Positions 4,916-5,195 of a DNA stretch of 5,195 nt are shown in pieces; the first letter of the stretch is position 1, and each line of letters opens with the position of its first letter. Origin of the DNA: a bacterium (lineage in GTDB: Bacteria > Armatimonadota > Fimbriimonadia > Fimbriimonadales > GBS-DC); NCBI GenBank assembly GCA_029335935.2, contig JARJMV020000010.1, positions 1 through 5,195 of the forward strand, in the 5' to 3' direction. Made by a program: the position numbers and the translations under genes. The notes under the pieces were generated by a model, which was not told the origin of the DNA, ran no database searches, and was given only the letters and a program-made list of their open reading frames with translations.

Positions 4916-4921
4916 TATACT
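4916..4921 (+). promoter_or_regulatory. -10 box of the glmL-like gene
   Basis: TATACT matches TATAAT at five of six bases and lies 36 bases before the ATG, giving a leader of about 30 bases. The -35 position at 17-base spacing falls on 4893-4898 (TTATGT), a poor match, and straddles the right end of the IS element. Confidence 0.5.
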
Positions 4922-4943
4922 ACCAGTTGCCCCGACGCTGGGC

Positions 4944-4948
4944 AGGAG
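4944..4948 (+). promoter_or_regulatory. Ribosome binding site of the glmL-like gene
   Basis: AGGAG ends 9 bases before the ATG at 4958, which supports that start. Confidence 0.75.
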
Positions 4949-4957
4949 AGAGAGCCT

Positions 4958-5195
4958 ATGGCGGAAGTGCGCTCGATTTTGGCAACCGACTGCGGCAGCA
5001 CAACCACGAAAGCGATTTTGATTGAGAAGCGCGGCGAGGAGTATCGGCTCATTAATCGCGGCGAGGCGCCCACCACCGTCGAAGCCCCCTTCGACGATGT
5101 GACAATCGGCGTGCTGAACGCTACCCGCGAGTTGGAAGACCTCACGGGACGCAAGTTTATCAAGGACGGCAAAATCCTCACGCCCCAAGTAGACG
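4958..5195 (+). CDS. GlmL/MutL-family protein, N-terminal part (3' truncated by window edge)
   Basis: The frame is open from ATG 4958 to the window edge, 79 codons, with a good ribosome binding site. Residues 7-22 (ILATDCGSTTTKAILI) are the phosphate-1 nucleotide-binding motif of the ASKHA (actin/Hsp70/sugar kinase) fold, in the DCGSTTTK form used by GlmL/MutL proteins. RGEAPTTVEAPFDDVTIGV (35-53) and the following RELEDLTGRKF also resemble that family. GlmL is linked to B12-dependent glutamate mutase and related carbon-skeleton or amino mutases, probably as a reactivation or assembly ATPase; this role is family knowledge and not settled for stand-alone members. A BadF/HgdC-type activator ATPase is the main alternative, since it shares the GSTTTK loop, but the APTTV stretch favours GlmL. 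Downstream partners lie outside the window. The IS630 element ends 64 bases upstream of the start. Confidence 0.75.
   Translation, partial: MAEVRSILATDCGSTTTKAILIEKRGEEYRLINRGEAPTTVEAPFDDVTIGVLNATRELEDLTGRKFIKDGKILTPQVD

Noticed and set aside
4884..4921. Hybrid promoter using TTGAGG of the IS end with TATACT
   Set aside because: The spacer would be 26 bases, far beyond the 16-18 accepted by sigma70-type polymerase.
4324..5181. 285-residue minus-strand frame across the IS element and the glmL-like gene
   Set aside because: It crosses the IS boundary and is rich in Ser, Pro and Thr with no domain; it is the out-of-frame shadow of the transposase and the antisense of the glmL-like gene.
1..5195. 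CRISPR array, tRNA or rRNA genes, defence or phage modules
   Set aside because: No regularly spaced repeats, no cloverleaf or rRNA-like stretch, and no genes of such systems beyond the single IS630 element were seen on either strand.

Overview
The window looks like a piece of a GC-rich (by eye) bacterial chromosome with mostly well-spaced single genes. The PEP-CTERM protein (VPEPAS, short hydrophobic stretch, RRRRK tail) and a GlmL/MutL-type gene opening with ATDCGSTTTK fit a free-living Armatimonadota- or Chloroflexota-like organism, possibly a thermophile. That placement is inference from protein style, not a measured phylogeny.

Layout. (1) 1-416, plus strand: the C-terminal 137 residues of an unrecognised membrane protein that enters from the left edge. 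(2) 417-584: convergent spacer with two perfect hairpins. (3) 585-1469, minus strand: an exported, PEP-CTERM-anchored surface protein. (4) 1470-1755: divergent control region between the PEP-CTERM gene and a small heat-shock gene. It holds a TTGACA-N16-TATATA promoter on the plus strand, a palindrome with a CTGT-N8-ACAG core over its -10 box, a CIRCE-like repeat over its -35 box, and a roughly 220-base leader with overlapping hairpins and a U-run able to pair with the Shine-Dalgarno sequence. (5) 1756-2241, plus strand: Hsp20 small heat-shock protein, with a corrected start. (6) 2242-2275: short convergent spacer with a GC-rich hairpin. (7) 2276-3724, minus strand: glucose-6-phosphate dehydrogenase (zwf), apparently without a Shine-Dalgarno sequence. 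(8) 3801-4893: an IS630-family insertion sequence, delimited to the base by 12-bp perfect terminal inverted repeats and a duplicated TA. Its transposase carries an in-frame amber codon and a -1 frame change. (9) 4958-5195, plus strand: start of a GlmL/MutL-family gene with its own -10 box and Shine-Dalgarno sequence, running off the right edge.

How the parts relate. Before the insertion, zwf and the glmL-like gene were divergent, with about 138 bases between their start codons. The element landed in that shared control region, and its right end now supplies bases at the -35 position of the glmL-like promoter. No multi-gene operon is visible, and I see no convincing previously undescribed multi-gene system. 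The points most worth checking are the dense control region ahead of hsp20 and the insertion in the zwf/glmL promoter region.
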